Origin: Rhodoferax sp. OV413
Lineage (GTDB): Bacteria; Pseudomonadota; Gammaproteobacteria; Burkholderiales; Burkholderiaceae_C
NCBI GenBank assembly: GCA_945861785.1
Contig: CAMAWD010000007.1
Coordinates: 77,730 to 131,781, forward strand
DNA length: 54,052 nucleotides
Direction of reading: 5' to 3'
Made by a program: the position numbers and the translations under genes. A model generated the notes under the pieces. It made no database searches. It was given only the letters and a program-made list of their open reading frames with translations, and was not told where the DNA came from. Positions 18,080-25,869 of this stretch are shown here, one piece after another (position 1 is the stretch's first letter; each line of letters starts with the position of its first letter).

Positions 18080-18877
18080 TCAGGTAGCGAATTTCTTGAA
18101 GTCAGGCTTGCGGCGTTCATTGAACGCGCGCACACCTTCCTTGGATTCTTCGGTCTGGTAGAAATGCTTGACGGTCTGGATACCGAGGAACCCGATGCCG
18201 CGGATTCCCTCGCTGTCGGCATTGAACGAACGTTTGGCGATGGTCAAGGCCGTGGGGCTCATCTCGTTGATCTCCTTGCACCATTGGTCGACTTCGGCGT
18301 CGAGCTGCTCATGCGGCACGACCTTGTTGACCAGGCCCATCGCTTCGGCTTCGGTGGCGCTATATCGTCGGCACAGGAACCACATCTCGCGCGCCTTCTT
18401 TTCGCCCACGATGCGGGCGAGGTAAGCGGTGCCCCAGCCGGGATCGACAGAGCCGACCTTGGGGCCAACCTGGCCGAAGGTGGCTTTCTCGGAGGCGATG
18501 GTCAGGTCGCACATGGTGGCGAATACGTTGCCGCCACCAATGGCGAAACCCTGCACCTTGGCGATTGACACCTTGCGCAGGTCACGCAATGCGGAGTGCA
18601 ACTCCTCGATCGGCATGCCTACTGTTCCGCGCGGCCCGTACAGGCCATCTTCACTCAGATGCACTTTTTGGTCGCCGCCGGTGCAAAAGGCCTTGTCGCC
18701 GGCGCCGGAGAGCACCATCACGTTGGCGGATTTTTCCTCGTCTGCGAGGTGCAGCGCTTCGACCAGTTCCTCGACTGTCTGGGTGCGAAACGCGTTGTAT
18801 ACCTCGGGCCGGTTGATCGTGACGCGGGCGACGCCGTCGCGTACTTCGTAGGTGATGTCCTTGTAGGATTTGCTCAC
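18080..18877 (-). CDS. badI: 2-ketocyclohexanecarboxyl-CoA hydrolase (BadI)
   Basis: BadI opens the six-membered ring of 2-ketocyclohexanecarboxyl-CoA by retro-Dieckmann hydrolysis, giving pimeloyl-CoA. The 265-residue crotonase-family product closely follows the BadI pattern: VTINRPEVYNAFR, SGAGDKAFCTGGDQ, RGTVGMPIEELHSALRDL, VQGFAIGGGNVFATMCDLTI, GQVGPKVGSVDPGWGTAYLA and RKPDFKKF at the end. MenB is the nearest alternative, but the alicyclic context favours BadI. The start is GTG with AGGAG six bases upstream. It lies 14 bp after badH. Confidence 0.88.
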   Translation of the reverse strand: MSKSYKDITYEVRDGVARVTINRPEVYNAFRTQTVEELVEALHLADEEKSANVMVLSGAGDKAFCTGGDQKVHLSEDGLYGPRGTVGMPIEELHSALRDLRKVSIAKVQGFAIGGGNVFATMCDLTIASEKATFGQVGPKVGSVDPGWGTAYLARIVGEKKAREMWFLCRRYSATEAEAMGLVNKVVPHEQLDAEVDQWCKEINEMSPTALTIAKRSFNADSEGIRGIGFLGIQTVKHFYQTEESKEGVRAFNERRKPDFKKFAT

Positions 18878-18891
18878 TGGTTTCTCCTGGA

Positions 18892-19662
18892 TTAGCCGTG
18901 CATGGTGAGACCGCCCGAGACGCTGATGGTCTGGCCGGTGATGAAGGCAGCGTCGTCGCTGGCCAGAAAGGCCACGAGACCGGGGTAATCGTCCGGCACG
19001 CCAATGCGCCCCAGGGGCACGCCGCGCACCATGGCGTCGCGGATCTTCTGCCCCTGTTCTCCGGAGCCGACGAAGGCGTCCATGGCTGGTGTGTCGGTGG
19101 GGCCGGGGCAGATGGTATTGATGGTGATATTGCTGCGCGCGACCTCGCGCGCCAGTGCCTTGCCGAAAGCGATTGTGGCGCCCTTGCAGCCCGAATAGAC
19201 GACCTCGCCGGTCGAGCCGATGCGCCCAGCGTCGGATGCGATGTTGATGATGCGCCCTGCCTTGCGCGCCGACATGCCCTGCCCCACAGCATGTGTCATG
19301 TGCAGGGGCCCAAAGTAGTTGATGGCCACAACCTTCTTCCAGAACGCTTCGTCCGTCTTGAGGAAGGGCATCGGTGTATCCCACCCGGCGTTGTTGACCA
19401 GGATGTCGGTGCCACGCGTGGTGGCGGCCTCGAACTCGGCCACCGCCCGGACCACGGCGCTGTAATCGGTGATGTCACAGACCACGGCGACCGCTTTGCC
19501 ACCGGCGGACTCGACCGCGGCGACCGTCTCCTGGGCGGCCTCACCGCGGATGTCGAATACACCGACGGTCACGCCCTCGCTCCCCAACCGCAAGGCGATG
19601 GCGCGGCCGATGCCGCTGCCGGCGCCGGTCACGATGGCTGTCTTGTCCTGGATGCCTCGCAT
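18892..19662 (-). CDS. badH: 2-hydroxycyclohexanecarboxyl-CoA dehydrogenase-type SDR (BadH)
   Basis: BadH oxidises 2-hydroxycyclohexanecarboxyl-CoA to the 2-keto compound, the substrate of BadI. The 256-residue protein has TGAGSGIGRAIALRLG, CDITD, LVNNAGWD, INIASDAGRIGSTGEVVYSG with Tyr followed four residues later by Lys (YSGCK), PGPTDTPAM and TGQTISVSGGLTMHG, close to known BadH enzymes. It is the promoter-proximal gene of the minus-strand operon and is divergent from the MarR gene, with a conserved motif in the 166-bp gap. Confidence 0.85.
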   Translation of the reverse strand: MRGIQDKTAIVTGAGSGIGRAIALRLGSEGVTVGVFDIRGEAAQETVAAVESAGGKAVAVVCDITDYSAVVRAVAEFEAATTRGTDILVNNAGWDTPMPFLKTDEAFWKKVVAINYFGPLHMTHAVGQGMSARKAGRIINIASDAGRIGSTGEVVYSGCKGATIAFGKALAREVARSNITINTICPGPTDTPAMDAFVGSGEQGQKIRDAMVRGVPLGRIGVPDDYPGLVAFLASDDAAFITGQTISVSGGLTMHG

Positions 19663-19699
19663 CGGATAACTCCTTTAGAATATATTGCTGTGATGCATG

Positions 19700-19716
19700 A
19701 TACGCTAGCGAACTAA
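19700..19716. promoter_or_regulatory. Candidate shared operator between badH and marR
   Basis: The sequence ATACGCTAGCGAACTAA lies between the badH and marR starts and matches the motif seen at five other sites (consensus about GTACnCTAnnGTAtnA). The core is a near-palindrome, TACG-CTAG-CGAA. Confidence 0.45.
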
Positions 19717-19828
19717 ATGTTGACAACCGCTTTCGCCGCGACCGGGCCGAGGGTTTTCCCGATGTGGCTGGAGCGCGGTGGGTAGACTCAGCAAGATAAC
19801 AACAGGCCCGGAAGGGCAAAGGGCACTT

Positions 19829-20293
19829 ATGGCGGTCAAGAAACATGACATCGACTGGGAGTTGCGGCTCGGGTACTTGATCCATGACGTGTCGCGTCTG
19901 CGACGCAGCGCGTTCGACCGGTGTATGAAGCCCCTGAACATCACGCGTTCGCAGTGGTGGGTGCTGGCCTACTTGTCGCGGGAAGACGGCATGACACAGT
20001 CGGAACTGGCAGAGCAACTTGATATTGGCAAGGTGGCCATTGGTGGCCTGATCGATCGGCTTGAGAAATCCGAGTTCCTGCGGCGCGAGCCGGATGCCGC
20101 CGACCGCCGGGTCAACCGGGTCTTCCTTGAGCCCAAGGGCAAGCAGCTCGTGACCGACATGCGCAAGATCAACCACCGCATGAACGCCCGGATCCTGTCC
20201 GGCCTGGATGACGCCAAACTGGAGTCGACGACCGGTGCGCTGGTGGCGATCAAGGCCAACCTGTTGCAGTATCTGCAATCCGATGAGGTCTGA
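19829..20293 (+). CDS. MarR-family transcriptional regulator (BadR-like position)
   Basis: This 154-residue winged-helix regulator has WWVLAYLSREDGMTQSELAEQL, the recognition region KVAIGGLIDRLEKSEFL and the wing DAADRRVNRVFL typical of MarR proteins, flanked by dimerisation helices. MarR regulators of aromatic pathways usually release DNA on binding a CoA-thioester. Its place between badH and the transporter operon suggests local control, analogous to BadR in Rhodopseudomonas. ATG 19829 is chosen because AAAGGG lies just upstream; GTG 19778 would add 17 residues. Confidence 0.87.
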   Translation: MAVKKHDIDWELRLGYLIHDVSRLRRSAFDRCMKPLNITRSQWWVLAYLSREDGMTQSELAEQLDIGKVAIGGLIDRLEKSEFLRREPDAADRRVNRVFLEPKGKQLVTDMRKINHRMNARILSGLDDAKLESTTGALVAIKANLLQYLQSDEV

Positions 20294-20308
20294 CTCCGGC
20301 CGACTGCG

Positions 20309-20977
20309 ATGAACGCTGTGCCACAAAACGCTGCCGGGGCCGCGGCCATGGTTGACGCCGGCCACCCGGCGGTGATTGCCATGGCAAAAGACGCCGTCGG
20401 TGCTGCAACCAACCCTCGCGATCAGGCCGTCAAGCTGTATTACGCGGTTCGGGACGGTTTTCGTTATGACCCCTACCGTATCGACCTCTCGGTGCAGGGT
20501 CTCAAGGCCAGCAAGGTGCTGGCAGACGGTTTTGGCTGGTGTGTGCCCAAGGCCGCGCTTCTCGCGGCGGCCTGCCGGGCGGTGGGAATTCCGGCGCGCG
20601 TGGGGCTGGCCGATGTGCGTAACCACCTGTCGACCGCTCGCCTGCGTGAGGTGATGGGGACCGACATGTTTTATGGCCACGGATACACAGCCATCGAACT
20701 CGATGGCCACTGGATCAAGGCCACGCCGGCATTCAACGTCGAGTTGTGCAACAAGATGAACATGCACACGCTGGAGTTCGATGGCACCAGGGACTCCATC
20801 TACCACCCGTTCGACCGGGCCGGTCAGCGCCACATGGAATACGTGCGGTTTCGCGGTGAGTTCGACGACTTGCCGCGCCAGGAGATCCTGGCGATCTTCG
20901 CGGAGCATTACCCGCGCATGGCCCGACTGGACGATGCCAGTTGGGAGCAGGACGTGGCCGGGGAGGCCCGTGACTGA
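20309..20977 (+). CDS. Transglutaminase-like domain protein
   Basis: The 222-residue cytosolic protein has a transglutaminase/peptidase-like core. The putative nucleophile Cys78 is in GFGWCVPKAALLAAACRAVG and His124 in YGHGYTAIEL. The third triad position, normally Asp in a WvxlDpt segment, reads WIKATPAFN, so Asp is replaced by Ala. Whether it is hydrolytic is unclear. It follows marR by 15 bp and precedes the importer genes; a role with CoA esters or amide-linked substrates is only a guess. Confidence 0.75.
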   Translation: MNAVPQNAAGAAAMVDAGHPAVIAMAKDAVGAATNPRDQAVKLYYAVRDGFRYDPYRIDLSVQGLKASKVLADGFGWCVPKAALLAAACRAVGIPARVGLADVRNHLSTARLREVMGTDMFYGHGYTAIELDGHWIKATPAFNVELCNKMNMHTLEFDGTRDSIYHPFDRAGQRHMEYVRFRGEFDDLPRQEILAIFAEHYPRMARLDDASWEQDVAGEARD

Positions 20978-21049
20978 CATTCGGCGGAACCGGGCTGCCG
21001 GTCCGGTGATCAGGGAAAGCACCGACGTCCACATGTGTATTGTGTGGTA

Positions 21050-21066
21050 GTGTACTAATGTGCCTG
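21050..21066. promoter_or_regulatory. Candidate shared operator at livG start
   Basis: GTGTACTAATGTGCCTG matches the 42,635 site well over the CTAATGT core. It overlaps the annotated GTG start of livG, so either transcription begins very close to the start codon or the true start lies downstream. Confidence 0.4.
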
Positions 21067-21881
21067 ACATCGAATCCATCCACCGTCCATCGACCGCGAC
21101 CGGCCTGTCCCTGGCAGTCGTTGGGGTGGACCTGCGTTTTGGCGGCGTGCACGCGCTGCGCGGTGTTTCTTTCGATGCGCCGGCCGGCCAGATCACAGCG
21201 CTGATCGGCCCCAATGGCGCCGGCAAGACCAGCCTGTTCAACACGATCTCCGGCTTCTACCGTCCGGGGGCCGGGCGCATACTGCTCGGTGGTGAAGACA
21301 TCACCCGTGTGCCGGTGCACGCACGCGCGGCGTGCGGGCTGGCGCGCACTTTCCAGAACATTGCCCTGTTTCGCGGGCTTTCAGTACTGGAGAACGTGAA
21401 ACTCGGTGGGCACCACGCCATGACGGGCGGGATCCTGTCTGCGATGGCCTACAGCCGCGCCAAGGAGCGCGAGGAGATGGCCCTGCGCGACGAGATCGAA
21501 CGCCGCGTGATCGATTTTCTCGAACTCGACCATATCCGCCATCGTTCAGTGGACGTTTTGTCCTACGGCCTGCAAAAGCGCGTCGAACTGGCGCGCGCCC
21601 TGGCCATGCGTCCCAGGGTGCTGATGCTGGACGAACCGGTGGCTGGCATGAACCGCGAAGAGACCGAGGACATGGCGCGTTTCATCCTCGACGTGCAGGA
21701 AGAATGGGGCGTGACGGTGTTGTTGGTTGAACACGACATGGGCATGGTCATGGACATCTCCGGCCACGTGGTGGTGCTCAACTTCGGCGAAGTGATTGCA
21801 AGTGGTACACCTGCCAACGTGCGCGTTCATCCGCAGGTGATCGAGGCCTATCTTGGCGCGGCAACAGCGGAGCAGGCATGA
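21060..21881 (+). CDS. livG: Branched-chain-type ABC importer, ATPase 1
   Basis: This 273-residue ATPase of a Liv-type importer has Walker A GPNGAGKTS, the LivG-specific ACGLARTFQNIALF, signature LSYGLQKRVELARAL, Walker B VLMLDEP and VEHDMGMV. Liv-type systems take up branched-chain amino acids but are often recruited for aromatic or alicyclic acids. No clear Shine-Dalgarno precedes GTG 21060, and about 20 residues precede the usual family start, so initiation may be leaderless or further in. It overlaps livH by four bases. Confidence 0.9.
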   Translation: MPDIESIHRPSTATGLSLAVVGVDLRFGGVHALRGVSFDAPAGQITALIGPNGAGKTSLFNTISGFYRPGAGRILLGGEDITRVPVHARAACGLARTFQNIALFRGLSVLENVKLGGHHAMTGGILSAMAYSRAKEREEMALRDEIERRVIDFLELDHIRHRSVDVLSYGLQKRVELARALAMRPRVLMLDEPVAGMNREETEDMARFILDVQEEWGVTVLLVEHDMGMVMDISGHVVVLNFGEVIASGTPANVRVHPQVIEAYLGAATAEQA

Positions 21882-22750
21882 GCGAATTCCTCGAATACAG
21901 CCTGCTGGGGCTGCTCTCCGGCGGCGTCACGGCCCTGATCGCACTCAGTTTCGTACTGATCTACAAAGGCACCGGGGTGGTGAATTTTGCCGTGGGCGAA
22001 TTCATGATGCTCGGCGCCTACCTGTATTACGTGGGTGCCGTCGTCTATTCCTTCCCGCCCTGGCTGGCGTTTGTGTTGGCGTTGCTGGGCATCGCGGCAC
22101 TTGCGATGGTGCTGGAGCGCGTGGTGTTGCGGCCCTTGTCGGGCCAGCCGCAGGTGTCGGTCATGATGGCCACCATTGGCATGGCCAGTGTCATTCATGG
22201 GACGGTCGAGGCATTTTGGGGTGGCGATACCTACAACCCGCCGACATTGCTGCCCCGCACGCCCTTGAACTTCGGCGAGATCCTGATTCCAGGCACCATG
22301 CTCGGAAATTTCGCTGTGGCGGCGGTATTGATCGCGGCCTTCCTCGCGTTCTTTCGCTACTCTAAGACAGGCATCGCTTTGCGGGCCACTGCCAGTGACC
22401 CGGTGACCGCCGCGACACTGGGCATCAACATCAACTTCTCCCAGATGCTCACCTGGGTGCTCTCGGGTCTGGTGGGCACAGTGGCGGGTGTGCTGATCGC
22501 CAGTTCGGCTGGTTTGTCGCCGCTTCTCGCATCCGCCGCTCTGGGTGTTTTCGCCGCGATCATTCTCGGTGGCCTGGACAGCATCCTGGGGGCCATCGTG
22601 GCGAGTCTGCTGCTCGGCATCATCGAGGCGCTGGGTGCCGGATATCTGGGTGGCAAAAGCCGCGACGTTTTGCCCTTTGTCGTGGTGCTGGCGATCCTGG
22701 TCGTCAAGCCCTATGGCATCTTCGGCACACGAACCATCGAAAGGCTGTAG
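21878..22750 (+). CDS. livH: Branched-chain-type ABC importer, permease 1
   Basis: This 290-residue inner-membrane permease has about eight hydrophobic segments and LivH signatures: NFAVGEFMMLGAY near residue 35, the LRATASDPVTAATLGIN cytoplasmic loop that contacts the ATPase, and ILGGLDSILGAIVASLLLGI. Its ATG overlaps the livG stop (ATGA), indicating coupling. It is followed after 2 bp by livM. Confidence 0.92.
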   Translation: MSEFLEYSLLGLLSGGVTALIALSFVLIYKGTGVVNFAVGEFMMLGAYLYYVGAVVYSFPPWLAFVLALLGIAALAMVLERVVLRPLSGQPQVSVMMATIGMASVIHGTVEAFWGGDTYNPPTLLPRTPLNFGEILIPGTMLGNFAVAAVLIAAFLAFFRYSKTGIALRATASDPVTAATLGININFSQMLTWVLSGLVGTVAGVLIASSAGLSPLLASAALGVFAAIILGGLDSILGAIVASLLLGIIEALGAGYLGGKSRDVLPFVVVLAILVVKPYGIFGTRTIERL

Positions 22751-22752
22751 GC

Positions 22753-23793
22753 ATGCGCACCGCCGTCTTTCATGAAACCTTTGCTTCCGAGGAGCGTCTG
22801 TGGGACTCTTCCACCGCGCGCACCTGGATGCTGGCGTTCATCGTCTGCCTGTTGTCCATGCCCCTGTGGGGCGGCGATTACGTGCTGGCCATGGCCTGCA
22901 TCGTGGGCATCCATGTCATTGCCACCCTGGGCTTGAACCTGACCACCGGCAATGCGGGCCTGATCTCGCTGAGCCATGGCGCATTTCTGGGCGTGGGTTG
23001 TTACACCGTGGCCTGGCTCGCCAAGCAAGGGGTGCCGTTTTTCCTGACACTCCCGGCCGCCGGCTTGATGGCCGCCATGCTCGGTGTGCTGGTGGGCCTG
23101 CCAAGTCTGCGTGTCAAAGGCATCTACCTGGCTATTGCAACACTGGCGGCGCATTTCATTCTGACCTTCCTGTTCCGGGAATGGGATGCGGTGACGGGGG
23201 GCATTCCTGGCACCCGCATTCCGCGCGCCAACCTGTTCGGCTTCGAGTTCCATGGCGACCGCCGCAATTTCTACCTGATCTTCGTCTGTGCATTCTTACT
23301 TGCCGTGGCGGCGCGCAATCTGGCGCGCACACACATCGGGCGTGCCTTTGTCGCGGTGCGCGACCGCGACATCTCGGCAGAAATACTGGGAGTCAATCTG
23401 TTGCGCACCAAGCTGACGGCATTCGCTATCGGTGCGTTCTACGCCGGCGTGGCGGGCGGTTTGCTCGGCTACTTCTACGGCGCCATCACACCTGAGTATT
23501 TTTTGCTCAGCCTGTCGGTGTACTACCTGGCCGCCATCATTGTCGGCGGCTTGGGGACCGTGCTGGGCAGTGTGCTGGGGGCCCTTTTCATGACCTTCGT
23601 TCCGGAAGCGCTGCGCTTGCTCGCGCATGTCAGCTCACAGTGGTTCCCCGGGGTGGCTGGGTTGCTGCTGCCCTTGGGCCAGGTGGTATTCGGCGTGCTG
23701 ATCATCGTATTCCTGATCTTCGAGCCGCATGGCCTTGCAGCCATCTGGACGCGTATGCGCCGGTTCTTCCACCTGTGGCCGTTCAAAACTTGA
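22753..23793 (+). CDS. livM: Branched-chain-type ABC importer, permease 2
   Basis: This 346-residue permease resembles LivM: GLNLTTGNAGLISLSHGAFLG, LRVKGIYLAIATLAAHF, GGIPGTRIPRANLFGF and VRDRDISAEILGVN. An N-terminal cytoplasmic stretch of about 25 residues precedes the first membrane helix. It forms the heterodimeric channel with LivH. Confidence 0.92.
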   Translation: MRTAVFHETFASEERLWDSSTARTWMLAFIVCLLSMPLWGGDYVLAMACIVGIHVIATLGLNLTTGNAGLISLSHGAFLGVGCYTVAWLAKQGVPFFLTLPAAGLMAAMLGVLVGLPSLRVKGIYLAIATLAAHFILTFLFREWDAVTGGIPGTRIPRANLFGFEFHGDRRNFYLIFVCAFLLAVAARNLARTHIGRAFVAVRDRDISAEILGVNLLRTKLTAFAIGAFYAGVAGGLLGYFYGAITPEYFLLSLSVYYLAAIIVGGLGTVLGSVLGALFMTFVPEALRLLAHVSSQWFPGVAGLLLPLGQVVFGVLIIVFLIFEPHGLAAIWTRMRRFFHLWPFKT

Positions 23794-23851
23794 CGGCGGG
23801 TTCGCCCATCGTTTCATTCCCCATCACCATCCACAACCCAAGGAGACAACT

Positions 23852-25057
23852 ATGGCTGATTTTCAGAGACGCAAACTGGTTCAGGCGATTGGTGCTGCGG
23901 GCGCCCTCGGCCCGTTTGCCATTGGCAGGTCGTCGGCGCAGGCGCACAAGGGCGAGATCGTGATCGGCGCGTCGCAGCCGATCACGGGTGTCTTCTCCTT
24001 TGCCGGCAAGGACATGAACTTCGGCTTGAACGACTTTGTGCAATGGAAAAACGCGAACGGCGGCGTGCTGGGTCGCAAGCTGCGCTACGTGTCGGAGGAC
24101 AGTGGCTTCAAGCTCGACCAGGGCGTGGCGATCTTCAAGAAGATCATGGCCGCCGAGAAACCATCGTTCTTCTACGGCGACAGCACGCAGTGGGCCAAGG
24201 CCGTGTCACAGGATGCGGTGGCGTCGAACGCGATCATGACGTCCTCCACCTCGCTGGCTGCCGAGGTGGCCAATCCGGCCACGATGCCGCAGCATGTGGT
24301 GCCGGGGGCTACTTACGGCCGGCTGCACGAGGTGTTGATGGAGTACATCGCCCGAACCTCGCAGGCAGCCGCTGCGAAGCCGAAGATCGCTTATGTCTAC
24401 TCCGACTCGGAGTTCGGGCGTGACGGCATTCCCGCAGCCAAGGCGCGTGCCGAGAAACTGGGCCTGCCCATCGTGGCAGAGATCATCACCAAACAATCCG
24501 GCGTGGATGTTGCCCCCGAGGTGGCCAAGCTGCGCCGGGCCCGCCCGGACATCGTGGTGTTCCAGGGCTACATCGCGGCGCCGATGCCCGAGTTCGTGCG
24601 CCAGTTGGCGGAAGCCGGCATGAACCCCCAGATCATGGGTACGGCGTGGGGCCTGGACCGGCCGGCCTACAGTGCAATGGGCGCGCTCGGGGTGCGCCTG
24701 ACCGGGGTGAGCATGTACCGCTACGGCCATGAGTCCGAATCGACCATGATCAACAACATGCGCGACTACCTGGCCAAGAACCGGGCCGACATGAAGGTGC
24801 CTTCGCCCTTCTACATCTCGTCGTGGCTCAGCGGCATGATCTTTGCCGAGATCGCCGAGCGTTGCATCAAGGCCAACAAACCGCTGCAGCTGCCGCACAT
24901 GAAAGCTGCTCTGGAGTCAATGAAGGGCTGGGACACGGGGGGCATCACCGGCTTGCTGGCCGACCTGAGCGAGCACCAGATCCCGGTCGGCCGGATGTAC
25001 CAGTACGACCCGGACAAAAAGACCATGGAGCCGGCCAGCGGCTGGATCAAAGTCTGA
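23852..25057 (+). CDS. livK: Branched-chain-type ABC importer, periplasmic binding protein
   Basis: This 401-residue type I periplasmic binding protein has a signal peptide with an Arg-Arg-Lys start (MADFQRRKLVQAIG to SSAQA). It then follows the LivK fold: IVIGASQPITGVFSFAGKDM, YGDSTQWAKAVSQDA, YVYSDSEFGRDG and VFQGYIAAPMPEFVRQL. AAGG and AGGAG-type bases precede the ATG. The ligand is probably the acid degraded by the adjacent enzymes, but this cannot be read from sequence. Confidence 0.9.
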   Translation: MADFQRRKLVQAIGAAGALGPFAIGRSSAQAHKGEIVIGASQPITGVFSFAGKDMNFGLNDFVQWKNANGGVLGRKLRYVSEDSGFKLDQGVAIFKKIMAAEKPSFFYGDSTQWAKAVSQDAVASNAIMTSSTSLAAEVANPATMPQHVVPGATYGRLHEVLMEYIARTSQAAAAKPKIAYVYSDSEFGRDGIPAAKARAEKLGLPIVAEIITKQSGVDVAPEVAKLRRARPDIVVFQGYIAAPMPEFVRQLAEAGMNPQIMGTAWGLDRPAYSAMGALGVRLTGVSMYRYGHESESTMINNMRDYLAKNRADMKVPSPFYISSWLSGMIFAEIAERCIKANKPLQLPHMKAALESMKGWDTGGITGLLADLSEHQIPVGRMYQYDPDKKTMEPASGWIKV

Positions 25058-25059
25058 CC

Positions 25060-25869
25060 ATGGACGCTGCGGCGCTGACCCTGGAGAACATCGAGGTTGT
25101 CTACAACCACAGCGTGCAAGCGCTGCGGGGTTTGTCTATCACGGTGCCCAGGGGTCAGATCGTCGCCTTGCTGGGCTCCAACGGCGCAGGCAAGACGACC
25201 GCGCTCAAGGCAGCCTCCGGTATCCTGCCGTTCGAAAAAGGCCACGTCGTTTCCGGTCACATCCGCTACTTCGGTGATGACGTCAAGGGCCGCGCGGCCT
25301 ACCAGCTGGCGCGTGCCGGGTTGGCCCATGTGCGTGAAGGGCGGCATATCTTTGCCGACCTCACGATCGAGGAAAACCTGGTCGCCGCGGAAAACGCGAT
25401 GGCCGGCCGGCGGCGCGGGGATGTCGACAGGGACAAGGTGTTCAGCTATTTCCCGGTGCTGCGCGACAGGCGCAAGCATGTGGCGGGCTACCTGTCGGGT
25501 GGCGAGCAGCAGATGTTGGCGATCGGGCGGGCCATCGTCGGTCAGCCGCGGCTGATCCTGCTCGACGAGCCTTCACTGGGGTTGGCACCGCTGGTGGTGG
25601 CGGACATCTTTTCGATCATCGAGCGCATCAACCGGGAACAGGGCGTTGCCATGCTGCTGGTCGAGCAGAACGCCCATGTTGCGCTGGGTGTGGCGCATTA
25701 CGGCTACATCATGGAAAGCGGCCGCATCGTGATCAATGGGCCGACCGACAAGCTGCTGGGTGATCCCGATGTGCAGCGTTTCTACCTTGGGGGTGGTGAT
25801 GCCGGCGAAGACCATGTGAGTTTTCGCGATGTCAAGCACTACAAACGGCGCAAGCGGTGGCTCTCGTGA
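25060..25869 (+). CDS. livF: Branched-chain-type ABC importer, ATPase 2
   Basis: This 269-residue ATPase has Walker A GSNGAGKTT, GLAHVREGRHIFADLTIEEN, signature YLSGGEQQMLAIGRA and Walker B LILLDEPSLGLAP. A basic C-terminal tail (DVKHYKRRKRWL) extends beyond normal LivF; I recall this tail from LivF proteins encoded beside acyl-CoA ligases. The last base of its stop is shared with the ligase ATG (TGATG). Confidence 0.9.
   Translation: MDAAALTLENIEVVYNHSVQALRGLSITVPRGQIVALLGSNGAGKTTALKAASGILPFEKGHVVSGHIRYFGDDVKGRAAYQLARAGLAHVREGRHIFADLTIEENLVAAENAMAGRRRGDVDRDKVFSYFPVLRDRRKHVAGYLSGGEQQMLAIGRAIVGQPRLILLDEPSLGLAPLVVADIFSIIERINREQGVAMLLVEQNAHVALGVAHYGYIMESGRIVINGPTDKLLGDPDVQRFYLGGGDAGEDHVSFRDVKHYKRRKRWLS

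Noticed and set aside
19541-21244. 567-codon minus-strand frame across marR and the transglutaminase-like gene
   Set aside because: It is antisense to recognisable genes and to their promoter, with no ribosome-binding site or domain.
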